Below are positions 23,435-31,450 of a stretch of 33,513 nt of DNA, in pieces. This DNA is from Novosphingobium sp. GTDB lineage: Bacteria; Pseudomonadota; Alphaproteobacteria; Sphingomonadales; Sphingomonadaceae. A model generated the notes under the pieces. That model did no database searches. It had not been told where the DNA came from and worked only from the letters and a program-made list of their open reading frames with translations. The stretch is taken from the NCBI RefSeq assembly GCF_027486195.1, contig NZ_JAIXPP010000084.1, forward strand, positions 1-33,513, read 5' to 3'. The stretch's first letter is position 1, and every line of letters starts with the position of its first letter. The translations under genes were made by a program, and so were the position numbers.

Positions 23435-24453
23435 TGGCCGCCCACGGCGCCCTTCTCCAGCGCTACGGCGCCGCCACGCGGGCGGAAGTCATGCGCTATC
23501 TCGCGGCGGGCGCGCCATCCCCGTTCCTTGACGACATGCTGGCGGACTATCCCTCACGTGGCGGCAAGATGCTGCGGCCGGCAATCTGCCTCGCCAATGC
23601 TTCCGTGTTTGGCGGCGAGGCCCCCGCAGCAGCCGTGCGCGCGGCGGCGGCGATCGAGATGCTGCACAATGCGCTGCTGATCCACGACGACGTGCAGGAC
23701 GGCAGCGAACTGCGCCGGGGGAAGCCCACGCTCCATGCGCTCCACGGCGTGCCCCTGGCCATCAACGCCGGCGACGCGCTGCTGTTTGCCGCCTTCGGCC
23801 CGCTGATCGATGCAGTGAGCCCGCTGGGCAGCCACGTGATCCGGCAAGTGATGGACGTGACTACGATGATGGCGCGCCAGACCGCCGAGGGGCAGGCGCT
23901 CGAACTCGGCTGGCGCGATCGCAACGTGACCGGCCTGACCGAAGCCGACTACATGCGCATGGCGCTCAAGAAAACCGCATGGATGGGGATGATCTGGCCC
24001 GCCCAGCTTGGCCTCATCATCGGCTCGCGCGGGCGGCTCGATCCGGAAATGGTCGTGCGGTTCGGCTATTTCCTCGGCCTTGCCTTCCAGATCGAGGATG
24101 ATTTGCGCAACCTCTCGGAAGACCCCGGCTACGGCAAGGAGCAGAACGGCGACCTTGCCGAAGCCAAGCGCACCCTGATGCTGATCCACGTGCGCGCCGC
24201 CTGCGACGAGGCGGAATGCGCCCGGCTCGATGCCTTCCTCGGCCTCAGCCGCGAGGAGCGCAGCGCGCAAGATGTGCTGTGGCTGGCCCGCCTGATGCAC
24301 GAGCGCGGCTCGATCGAGCACGCGCGCAAGGTGGCCGCTGCGATGGCAGGCGCGGCGGAGCACGAGTTTGCTGCGGTCTATGGCGCGCTGCCACCTTCGG
24401 AGGAACGCGCGTTCCTCGGCAGTCTCGTCCGTTGGGTGTTCGACCGGGCATGA
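23434..24453 (+). CDS. Trans-polyprenyl diphosphate synthase
   Basis: A 339-residue class I prenyl synthase that joins IPP units to an allylic diphosphate. It has GGKMLRP (43-49, usual GGKRLRP), the first Asp-rich motif DDVQD (85-89), EGQALEL (152-158), and a second motif DDLRN (222-226) where the last Asp is Asn. KEQNGD..EAKRTL (235-248) follows. The residue five before the first motif is Ala80, which in this fold often allows products longer than C15. The altered second motif and the Met replacing Arg in GGKRLRP are notable but need not abolish activity. The start ATG 23434 overlaps the previous stop; GTG 23431 is an alternative. It overlaps the next gene by ATGA. Confidence 0.92.
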   Translation: MAAHGALLQRYGAATRAEVMRYLAAGAPSPFLDDMLADYPSRGGKMLRPAICLANASVFGGEAPAAAVRAAAAIEMLHNALLIHDDVQDGSELRRGKPTLHALHGVPLAINAGDALLFAAFGPLIDAVSPLGSHVIRQVMDVTTMMARQTAEGQALELGWRDRNVTGLTEADYMRMALKKTAWMGMIWPAQLGLIIGSRGRLDPEMVVRFGYFLGLAFQIEDDLRNLSEDPGYGKEQNGDLAEAKRTLMLIHVRAACDEAECARLDAFLGLSREERSAQDVLWLARLMHERGSIEHARKVAAAMAGAAEHEFAAVYGALPPSEERAFLGSLVRWVFDRA

Positions 24454-25514
24454 GCCGCGCGCTGCTCTATGGAGCCTCGGGCTATACCGGCAGGGCCATC
24501 GCGGCGGCGCTGGCGGGCGAGTTCGATCTGGTGCTGGCGGGCCGCGATCCGCAGGCGGTGCGCGCCGTGGCGGAACCACTGGGCCTGCCATGGCTGGCCT
24601 TTCCGCTCGATGCGCCAGCGGCCCTGCACGCGGCGCTCGCCGATGTGGACGCGGTGCTGCACGCCGCCGGGCCGTTCGCGGCCACCGCCATGCCGATGCT
24701 CGATGCCTGTCTGGCAAGCGGCACGCACTACCTCGATCTCGGCGGTGAATGGCGGGTAATCGAGGCGCTGTTCGCCCTCGATTCCGCGGCGCGGGAAGCA
24801 GGCATCGCGGTGCTCCCCGGTGCGGCGCTCACCCCGGCGGCCACAGATTGCCTGCTACTCGCTGCGGTGGAGCGCTGGCCCGATACCCGTGCGCTGAAGC
24901 TGGGCATTTCCGCAGCCGAAGTCGTCTCGCGCGGGAGCGTCGCGACAATGGCGGGGCTTGCCGATCCGGGCACGGTGATCCGGCGCGGCGGCGCGCTGGC
25001 GATGGTGCCGGCGGGAAGCCTTGCCGCGATGTTCGATTTCGGCGCAGGGCCGTGCGAGACGGTGGCGACCGACTGGGCCAGCGTGATCACCGCCGGCGCG
25101 CTGACCGGGGTGCCCGACATCGCGATCTATTCCGCGATGCACTGGTCGATGCGCGCGGGCTATCGCGCTTCGGGCATCGGCATGGGACTGACCGGTGCCG
25201 CGCCGTGGCGCCTGGCGGGCTCGGCCATGGCGCGCGTCTGGCCCCAGGAGCCCGATGAGGCCCGGCGCGAGGCGGCGCGCTTTACCATGATTGTCGAAGC
25301 GCACGACCCATGGCGGCGGGTGCGGCGTCTCTCCATGGAAACGCTCGATGGCTACGGCGCGAGTGTGCGGATCGCCTGCGAGGCACTGCGCCGCGTGCTG
25401 GCAGGCGCCGCTCCCGCCGGCGTTTCCAGCCTGGCCGCCGCGTTCGGATCACGGTTTGCGGTGGAGGCAGGCGCCGCGCGCTTCCTCAGTGAAGACAGGA
25501 GCACGGCGGCATGA
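24450..25514 (+). CDS. Saccharopine-dehydrogenase-like NAD(P)-binding reductase
   Basis: A 354-residue protein that starts with a Rossmann motif, ALLYGASGYTGRAIAAAL (about 4-21). AGRDP follows, then VLHAAGPFAATAMPMLDACLASGTHYLDLGGE. This is the layout of the saccharopine-dehydrogenase-like group that includes trans-acting enoyl reductases of actinobacterial lipid synthesis. It probably reduces a C=C or C=O of the operon's product; substrate and cofactor are not certain. It overlaps both neighbours by ATGA, so stoichiometric co-translation is likely. Confidence 0.88.
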   Translation: MSRALLYGASGYTGRAIAAALAGEFDLVLAGRDPQAVRAVAEPLGLPWLAFPLDAPAALHAALADVDAVLHAAGPFAATAMPMLDACLASGTHYLDLGGEWRVIEALFALDSAAREAGIAVLPGAALTPAATDCLLLAAVERWPDTRALKLGISAAEVVSRGSVATMAGLADPGTVIRRGGALAMVPAGSLAAMFDFGAGPCETVATDWASVITAGALTGVPDIAIYSAMHWSMRAGYRASGIGMGLTGAAPWRLAGSAMARVWPQEPDEARREAARFTMIVEAHDPWRRVRRLSMETLDGYGASVRIACEALRRVLAGAAPAGVSSLAAAFGSRFAVEAGAARFLSEDRSTAA

Positions 25515-26659
25515 GCACACGCGTCCCCTACGTCCAGTCCGCCGCCAGCCAGCAGGTGCCCCCGCCCTATCACTTCCCCGGTGTGACGGTGAACGCCTTC
25601 TACCTCAACGTATCGATGGCCAAGGTTCAGGAATACTGCGACCGCTATCTCAACATCGGTGAGGAAAAGACGCGCGGCTACGTCTATCGGCCGGTGCCGT
25701 TTTGGCCATACGCGACCGTGCTGTTTCTCGACTACCCGACGATGATCAGCTCGGCCCCAGCGAGCGCGCATCTGGGCGAAGTGGCCTACTCCGATCGCGG
25801 CGCGATCAGCCAGACCGAAGTCTTCGTGGCGATCCCCGTCATGCGCTATGGCGTGGGCGCGGCGAAGCTCATCACTGACACCGCAGTCGAATGGGCCCTG
25901 CCCTTCATTGTCGTCGGCAATCCGATGTCGAGTGTATGCGGGCGCGAGATGCTCGGCCTCGGCAAGCTGCTCGCCGATATCGAGATCGGCGAGGGCCGTT
26001 ATCCGGACAGCTTTCGCGGCAAGATCAGCCTTCCCGGCTGGCCCGACAGCGAAACCGGCACAATGCAGGCGCAGCAGGAGTTCATGAAGGTCGAGACCAA
26101 GCCGTTCCTGCCGACCCCGACCGGCACCCAGCCGCCGCGCCGCACCTTGGCGAGCCTCCTCGAAAGCCCTGAGGCGTCGAAGCTGCTGGGCGGCGTGGCC
26201 ACCGCTGCCAACTTCATCGACACCTTCTCGCTGGGCCTGATCCCCACCGCAATGCGCACAGTGGGCCTGAAGCAGTATCGCGATGCCGCCAATCCGCACC
26301 GCGCGGTCTATCAGGCGCTGGTCACGTGCCGGGCGCAATACCTCAACGTGCGCGACGTGCGTTTCTACAACGAGAAGGACATCGACCTCACCTTCAACGA
26401 CCTCGCGAGCTTCCACCAGATCCTCGAGGTGTTCCTCGACGTGGGCAAGGAACCCACAGGCAAGCCGTTCTCGGTGAATACTGTGGCCGGCTGCCGGTTC
26501 ATGGCGGACATCAACTTCGACACGATGCGGATCATCCGCGAGTTTCCCATCGACCGGGATGGCCTGCCGCCCACGACCGGCTCAAGCGATCTTGTCGCGC
26601 GCTGGTATCGCCCGCTGCGCGGCTTCTTCGGTCCCCGCAGAGGAGTGGGCCTGCCATGA
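25511..26659 (+). CDS. Acetoacetate-decarboxylase-superfamily protein (Lys-bearing paralog)
   Basis: A 382-residue protein with an acetoacetate-decarboxylase-like core: TEVFVAIPVMRYGVGA (102-117), then FIVVGNPMSS, then CGREMLGLGKLLADIEI. Lys152 sits where the GRE-x5-K pattern places the Schiff-base lysine of the family. The C-terminal half (about 230-382) is extra compared with the roughly 250-residue family norm. ADC-fold proteins include decarboxylases and aldolase/dehydratase-type enzymes such as Swit_4259 of Sphingomonas wittichii, so the reaction is open. It starts by ATGA overlap behind the reductase and overlaps its own paralog in the same way. Confidence 0.85.
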   Translation: MSTRVPYVQSAASQQVPPPYHFPGVTVNAFYLNVSMAKVQEYCDRYLNIGEEKTRGYVYRPVPFWPYATVLFLDYPTMISSAPASAHLGEVAYSDRGAISQTEVFVAIPVMRYGVGAAKLITDTAVEWALPFIVVGNPMSSVCGREMLGLGKLLADIEIGEGRYPDSFRGKISLPGWPDSETGTMQAQQEFMKVETKPFLPTPTGTQPPRRTLASLLESPEASKLLGGVATAANFIDTFSLGLIPTAMRTVGLKQYRDAANPHRAVYQALVTCRAQYLNVRDVRFYNEKDIDLTFNDLASFHQILEVFLDVGKEPTGKPFSVNTVAGCRFMADINFDTMRIIREFPIDRDGLPPTTGSSDLVARWYRPLRGFFGPRRGVGLP

Positions 26660-27723
26660 CCGCATTCATCGAATCCTTCTCGACCGACCAACTGCTGCCA
26701 CCGTGGCAATCGCTCGCCGCGCGGACTTGGTTGTTCGTGATCGCGGTCGACCGCGGACTTATCGCGCAGCACCTGGACACACGCTTCAATGCCGCCGCGC
26801 CGGACCGGGCGCCCTTCCACTACACCCCGCTGCCGGGCAAGACTTATGGCCTGCTCTGCGTGACGCGGCATGAAAGCCTTTCGAGCACCTGGGAGCACCG
26901 GACCGGCTGCGATACGGTAAGCCATACCGAGCTCGTCTGGACCTTCCCCACGCTGCGCTACAGCGTCGGGGCGGACAATCTGCTTCACGATCCGCACCGG
27001 GTGTGGATCCAGCCGTTTGCGTTCACCGACAACAGCTATGTGATGTTTTCTGCGCGCGAGATCTGGGGCACGGAAATGGGCATGGCGGCGCTGCGCATGG
27101 CGGAAGGTGCCGCCCCGGCGGACCTTGCGATCGACATGGCGATCGAAGGCATGGCGAAGTTCGATCCCCACGCGCAAAGCCAGAGCATCGGCTGCATGCG
27201 CATGGGTCTGAGGCCAACGGCGGCAAAGGCAAGCCTCGGCCAGCTGCTCGATGAGGAAAGCGATCTCAACACCTTCGTCGACATCCTGCTGGCCGACGGG
27301 ATCTTCACCGGCAGCATCGACAGCGGCATCGGGACCGACTCGGCGGGGATGGAAATCAACACCTTGCGCCAGTTCCGCGACGTGTTCGACATGGACAGCG
27401 CCGCCTACCGCGCCATCGTTTCCTCGACAGTGCAGCACAGCAATATCCGCGACCTCGCATTCTTTTCCGGCGCGAACACGGTGGTCGAATTCCTCTGCTC
27501 CGACAGCATGGAGGAAACGCTCCACGCCACATTCGGCGGGGGCGTCCATCATCCGCAATCGCAGCTCGCCGTGCCGCCCCCGTCGCTCAACGCGAAGGGG
27601 ACACCGCCGACGAATTGGGACATGGAGTATCTGCCGATCGAGGTAGCGCTGGGCATTTCCTACACCGCCGATGCCCAGTTCCACATCAGGACGACCTTGC
27701 ACACATACGGGCAGACCGCCTGA
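26656..27723 (+). CDS. Acetoacetate-decarboxylase-superfamily protein (Lys-lacking paralog)
   Basis: A 355-residue paralog of the previous protein. The aligned core reads TELVWTFPTLRYSVGAD and FSAREIWGTEMGM. The position of Lys152 in the sister protein is Met141 here, and the GRE pattern is changed to ARE. The last part (HSNIRDLAFFS...) also aligns with the sister's (YLNVRDVRFYN...). If the lysine is the catalytic one, this protein cannot form the Schiff base and may be a partner subunit. It starts by ATGA overlap. It ends the operon 7 bases before the stop of the convergent regulator, and no terminator stands between them. Confidence 0.85.
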   Translation: MTAFIESFSTDQLLPPWQSLAARTWLFVIAVDRGLIAQHLDTRFNAAAPDRAPFHYTPLPGKTYGLLCVTRHESLSSTWEHRTGCDTVSHTELVWTFPTLRYSVGADNLLHDPHRVWIQPFAFTDNSYVMFSAREIWGTEMGMAALRMAEGAAPADLAIDMAIEGMAKFDPHAQSQSIGCMRMGLRPTAAKASLGQLLDEESDLNTFVDILLADGIFTGSIDSGIGTDSAGMEINTLRQFRDVFDMDSAAYRAIVSSTVQHSNIRDLAFFSGANTVVEFLCSDSMEETLHATFGGGVHHPQSQLAVPPPSLNAKGTPPTNWDMEYLPIEVALGISYTADAQFHIRTTLHTYGQTA

Positions 27724-27730
27724 AGGGCGC

Positions 27731-30088
27731 CTACTCGCCGGGCGCAGGCCCTGCTTCAACCACGCGGCGAACCGCAGACTTGAAATCGAACGGCACCCAG
27801 GCCGCGCAATCGGGCCACTGGCCGGTATCCTGCCAATAGCGGCACAGGCCGAGCCTGTGGCACACACGGACGAAGCGCGGGTGGGAAAGCAGGCAGCTCC
27901 ACGGCCCCAGCGCGACGCCGGGATAGAACAGACTCGGCGTCGGCCCGGCCGGATCGAAGACGTGGCTGTAGTCCGCCTGCTCGACCAGTTCGAAGGCCTC
28001 ATCCGGAAGGCCGATGAAACCGAGGCCGGTGGGCAGGCTCAGCGTGATCGTGCCGGTCGTTTCAAGCAGGCCCCGATAGCGCGCCGCGCGCGACAGCTTC
28101 ACGTTCAAGTCCTTTGAGAACACGGCTTCGACATAAGCCCGCACGGCGGCAAGGTCACGCCCCTGCCAGCCTTCGAAACCATCGATCGCGCTGATATGGC
28201 GATAGTAGACATCGGGATAGCCGAGCGAACCGGCCCAATTGAGCAGCGCCATAAGGATGCCGGCATTGCGCGGCCAGCGCAGGTGCAGCTCCTCCAGCAT
28301 GCTCACCGAGGTATCGTAATCGCCGACATAGGCGCGCATCTGCGCCACATGGAGCCGCGCGGCGGGCATCAGCGGATTGAGCTCGCAGGCCTGCTCGGCA
28401 TAGGCGAGCGCATCGCGGAAGCGGCCGACGCCCCAGCAGAAATCGCTCATGTCAGTCAGCGCGGCAGGATCGCGCGGGGCGACTTCCAGCGCCTGGCGCA
28501 GCAGCTTCTCGCGCGCCGAATGGTGCCCCCATGGCTCGAGCATGGCGAGCGCCCGGTAGGCACCGCCGCGGCGCGGATCGAGCTGGAGCGCCGTCTTCGC
28601 GGCCACGACCACGGCTTCCCGCGCCTCGGCAAAAGGCTGCGGGCTGCGCCCCGAACGCAGCACGAGCGCGCGGGCGAGCGCGAGCATTTCCCACGCCGGG
28701 GCATGGCCTGGCGCATCTGCCGTTACCGCTTCGAGCAGCGGCACGGCCTCGCGTGCGGTATTGTCGAACTGCGCATCGCCATCGGCAAGCAGGCCCCGCG
28801 CGCGCAGGAAGCGTTCGTAAGTCGCCGGCTCCAGCGTCGGTGTCGGCGTACGCGGCAGCAGCGTAAGTTGGAGCGCGGCGGCCACTTGCTCCGCGATCGA
28901 ATCTTGCAGCGCGAAGACATCCTCGAGATCGCCGTCGAACCGCTCGCTCCACACCGCGCGGTGGCTGGCGCACTCGACGAGTTCGGCCGTGATGCGCAGG
29001 CGCGTGCCGCTGCGCCGCACCGAACCATCAAGCAGGTGCGAGGCGCCAAGTGCAGCGGAGACCTGGGCGACGCCCTTGTCAGCCCCGCGGAACTGGAAGC
29101 TGGATGCGCGCGCGACCACCGCGATCCCGGTGCCGCGCGCGACGGTGCGCTGGATCTCTTCCGAAACACCATCGCAAAAATCGGCGAGATCGGGATCGGA
29201 GGACAGGTTGTCGAAGGCAAGCACGGCCAGCACCAGCCCACCGCTCGGTGGCGGCGGTGCCGATGCGGCCGCCTTTGGTGACACCGCTTCCGATGCTACC
29301 ACGAGCGGCTCTGGGATCGTTTCGCTGCGCAGCGCGGCATCGACCAGCGGACCGGGAGCGACCCCGATCTCGGCAGCGAGCAGATCGCGAAACGCCTGAT
29401 AGCGGATGTGCGCCGCTGCCCGCGCGCCGGTGGCGATCTCGGCCCGGATGAGCGCGGCAACGGCTGATTCGCTCAACGAATCGCGGCGCAGCCATGCAGC
29501 GGCCAGTGCCTTCACGGCGGCCCAATCACCCGCACTCTCGCGCGCAGCCAGATGCCGGGCAAGCCCATCGGCCATGCGCGCATCGATTTCGGCGCGGGCC
29601 ACATCGAGCCACTCGCCATAGGCTCCGCCGAGTTCGAGGTCCTGCAGCAGCGGCGCGGTGCCGGCTCCATCGATCAGACGCGCCGCCGCTTCCCAGTCCT
29701 CGCCCCCCAGCGCATGGCGCAAGACGAGGGCGTCGCAGGTGAAGGCGCCCGGGACGAGTGCGACCGTCTCTCGCGTCGCGATGACGTGATCGGCATCGCT
29801 GCCGCCGACGGAAGCAAGCACGCCGCGCAGTTCGAGCAGGCACTGGCGCAGGCTGGCACGCGCCTGCGCATCGCTGCGATCACCCCAGAACAGGCCAGCG
29901 AGCCGCTCGCGCCCCATCGACTGCTGCGGGGCAAGCACCAAGGTGGCGAGCAAGGCGCGGGTGCGGCGGCCCTGAATCGGAATGGCCGCGCGATCGGGCC
30001 CTGAAAGGCGGAACGGGCCGATCAGCTGAACGTCGAAACGGGCATTGGCGGCCGTTTCGCGCCCAAGTTCTGTCGTTACCGCACCCAT
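27731..30088 (-). CDS. Winged-helix/BTAD/TolB-like/TPR regulator
   Basis: A 785-residue soluble regulator. Residues about 18-92 form an OmpR/SARP-type winged helix (FDVQLIGPFRLSG...GRRTRALLATLVLAPQQ...RERLAGLFWGD...ARASLRQCLLELR). About 96-250 is the bacterial transcriptional activator domain, ending EIGVAPGPL. Residues 288-408 are TolB-like (LAVLAFDNLSSDPDL...FCDGVSEEI...GASHLLDGSVRRSG). The rest contains TPR-like helices (roughly 420-700). It is expected to bind DNA through the first domain and sense a partner or ligand with the repeats. Its 3' end converges on the isoprenoid-type operon within 7 bases, so it is the best candidate to control that operon, though it might act elsewhere. The upstream ribosome site is weak. 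Confidence 0.88.
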   Translation of the reverse strand: MGAVTTELGRETAANARFDVQLIGPFRLSGPDRAAIPIQGRRTRALLATLVLAPQQSMGRERLAGLFWGDRSDAQARASLRQCLLELRGVLASVGGSDADHVIATRETVALVPGAFTCDALVLRHALGGEDWEAAARLIDGAGTAPLLQDLELGGAYGEWLDVARAEIDARMADGLARHLAARESAGDWAAVKALAAAWLRRDSLSESAVAALIRAEIATGARAAAHIRYQAFRDLLAAEIGVAPGPLVDAALRSETIPEPLVVASEAVSPKAAASAPPPPSGGLVLAVLAFDNLSSDPDLADFCDGVSEEIQRTVARGTGIAVVARASSFQFRGADKGVAQVSAALGASHLLDGSVRRSGTRLRITAELVECASHRAVWSERFDGDLEDVFALQDSIAEQVAAALQLTLLPRTPTPTLEPATYERFLRARGLLADGDAQFDNTAREAVPLLEAVTADAPGHAPAWEMLALARALVLRSGRSPQPFAEAREAVVVAAKTALQLDPRRGGAYRALAMLEPWGHHSAREKLLRQALEVAPRDPAALTDMSDFCWGVGRFRDALAYAEQACELNPLMPAARLHVAQMRAYVGDYDTSVSMLEELHLRWPRNAGILMALLNWAGSLGYPDVYYRHISAIDGFEGWQGRDLAAVRAYVEAVFSKDLNVKLSRAARYRGLLETTGTITLSLPTGLGFIGLPDEAFELVEQADYSHVFDPAGPTPSLFYPGVALGPWSCLLSHPRFVRVCHRLGLCRYWQDTGQWPDCAAWVPFDFKSAVRRVVEAGPAPGE

Positions 30089-30220
30089 GCGAATCTTGTG
30101 CCCGCCCCTGTCACTTAGGTAACATTAGCGCGGATTGTGCCGTTTTGGCGACAAGTTATTGTTCGTCCCTTATGTCAAACCTTTGCCTGATAGGGAAATT
30201 GGCGCATGCTGGCTGCGCCG
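30089..30220. promoter_or_regulatory. Intergenic region with the regulator promoter
   Basis: A 132-base gap ahead of the regulator, which runs leftward. TTGACA (minus strand, 30178 to 30173) is a consensus -35 box, but the bases 16-18 further on do not form a good -10. No gene is visible in it; short forward frames lack ribosome sites and run into the antisense of the esterase gene. Confidence 0.35.
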
Positions 30221-31450
30221 CTATCGCCATGCCCCGCTTGCATCCGAGGCCATGCCCACGGCCCGGTATGCCGCGTCGATCAGCGCCTGTCCGCGTGCAT
30301 TGACGAGAATGCCTGCACCCATCCGGTTCATGGTGTAGCCCATGCTCAGCCCCTGCGCCGGATCGGCAAAGCCGACGCTTCCTCCCATGCCGACATGGCC
30401 GAACGCGCTTTCGCCGAGGATCAGGCTGTCAGCGCCAGATTCCCGGTTGTCGGTGCTCATCATGAAGCCCATGGCAAAGCGCATCGGCTGGCACAGCACC
30501 GCGTCGCTGTGCGTCGCGGCGCTGACACGGCCCATGCGGTGCACACGGGTTTGCGAAAGCAGGGTGCCCCCGCCGTTCGCCAGCGGTGCGTACATGCCGG
30601 CAAGCCCGCGCGCATTGGTTATGCCGTTGGCGCTGCCGATTTCTGCCGCATGAACCTCGCGCGAGTTGAAGTCCGCCCCGCCAAGGTTGGTGAGGAACAG
30701 GTTGGGCAAGCTCCCCGGCTGCGTGGTCGCGGCGCGGAAGAAGGCCGAGGTGAAGTTCACTTCCGCCGGATCGGGCGCGATCATCGGCGCGACGCGCGGC
30801 TCCTCGCTTTCCGGCAGGCCGATATGGAAATCGAGGCCAAGCGGCCCGGCAATGGTCTCGCGGAAATACTGCCCCATCGGCATGCCGGCAACGAGGCGCA
30901 CGATCTGCCCCACCGTCCACGCGTAGGTTACGCCGTGATAGCCTTGCCGTGTGCCCGGCTCCCAGTGCGCGGGTTCGGCGGCGACGCGCGCGGTCATGTA
31001 ATCCCAGTCAGCCAGCCCGCCCGTGCGGATGGGGTCGCGCAAATGAGGGACCGGTGAAGTGTGCGCCAGCATCATGCCGACGGTGGTTGCTTCCTTGCCG
31101 CCGCTGGCGAAATCCGGCCAGATATCGCCGACCAGCGTCTCGTAGGAAATCTTGCCCTGATCGACGAGTTGATGGAGGCACAGCGCTGTCGCCGCCTTGG
31201 TGCACGAATAGACGATCGAAACCGTATCGCGCGCCCAGGGCTCTGCAGCGTCCTCGCCTGTGGCAGGCCGCGCCTCTCCGCCCCACAGGTCGACGACCAA
31301 ACGGCCGCCAAGCGTGATGGCGACACTCGCCCCGACTTCCTTGCGTTCCTCGAAATTGCGGCGAAACTCGGCCAGCACCCCGGTGAACTGCGCATCGCAG
31401 CTGCCGGAAATCGTGCGGCCATCGGCCAGTTCGATCGCAATCGCGCTCAT
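30221..31450 (-). CDS. Serine hydrolase/esterase of the beta-lactamase fold (class C, EstB-like)
   Basis: A 409-residue protein of the penicillin-binding/beta-lactamase fold. The SxxK motif is Ser82-Cys-Thr-Lys85 (YSCTKAAT). The second motif is Tyr171 (GYHGVTYAW), the family's usual YHxVTYGW segment. FGHVGMGGSVGFADP near the C-terminus supplies the third, HxG-type motif. There is no signal peptide, so it is a cytoplasmic esterase rather than a drug-hydrolysing beta-lactamase. Its ATG overlaps the stop of the upstream monooxygenase (ATGA). This suggests that it hydrolyses the ester or lactone made by that enzyme. The substrate is inferred from context only. Confidence 0.9.
   Translation of the reverse strand: MSAIAIELADGRTISGSCDAQFTGVLAEFRRNFEERKEVGASVAITLGGRLVVDLWGGEARPATGEDAAEPWARDTVSIVYSCTKAATALCLHQLVDQGKISYETLVGDIWPDFASGGKEATTVGMMLAHTSPVPHLRDPIRTGGLADWDYMTARVAAEPAHWEPGTRQGYHGVTYAWTVGQIVRLVAGMPMGQYFRETIAGPLGLDFHIGLPESEEPRVAPMIAPDPAEVNFTSAFFRAATTQPGSLPNLFLTNLGGADFNSREVHAAEIGSANGITNARGLAGMYAPLANGGGTLLSQTRVHRMGRVSAATHSDAVLCQPMRFAMGFMMSTDNRESGADSLILGESAFGHVGMGGSVGFADPAQGLSMGYTMNRMGAGILVNARGQALIDAAYRAVGMASDASGAWR

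Noticed and set aside
26365..28002. 545-codon minus-strand open frame antisense to the ADC-fold genes
   Set aside because: The + strand proteins align with each other as paralogs, which proves that strand; the antisense frame has no motif and runs into the regulator in another frame.
30135..30338. Short + strand frame ahead of the esterase 3' end
   Set aside because: No ribosome site or recognisable sequence, and most of it is antisense to the esterase C-terminus.
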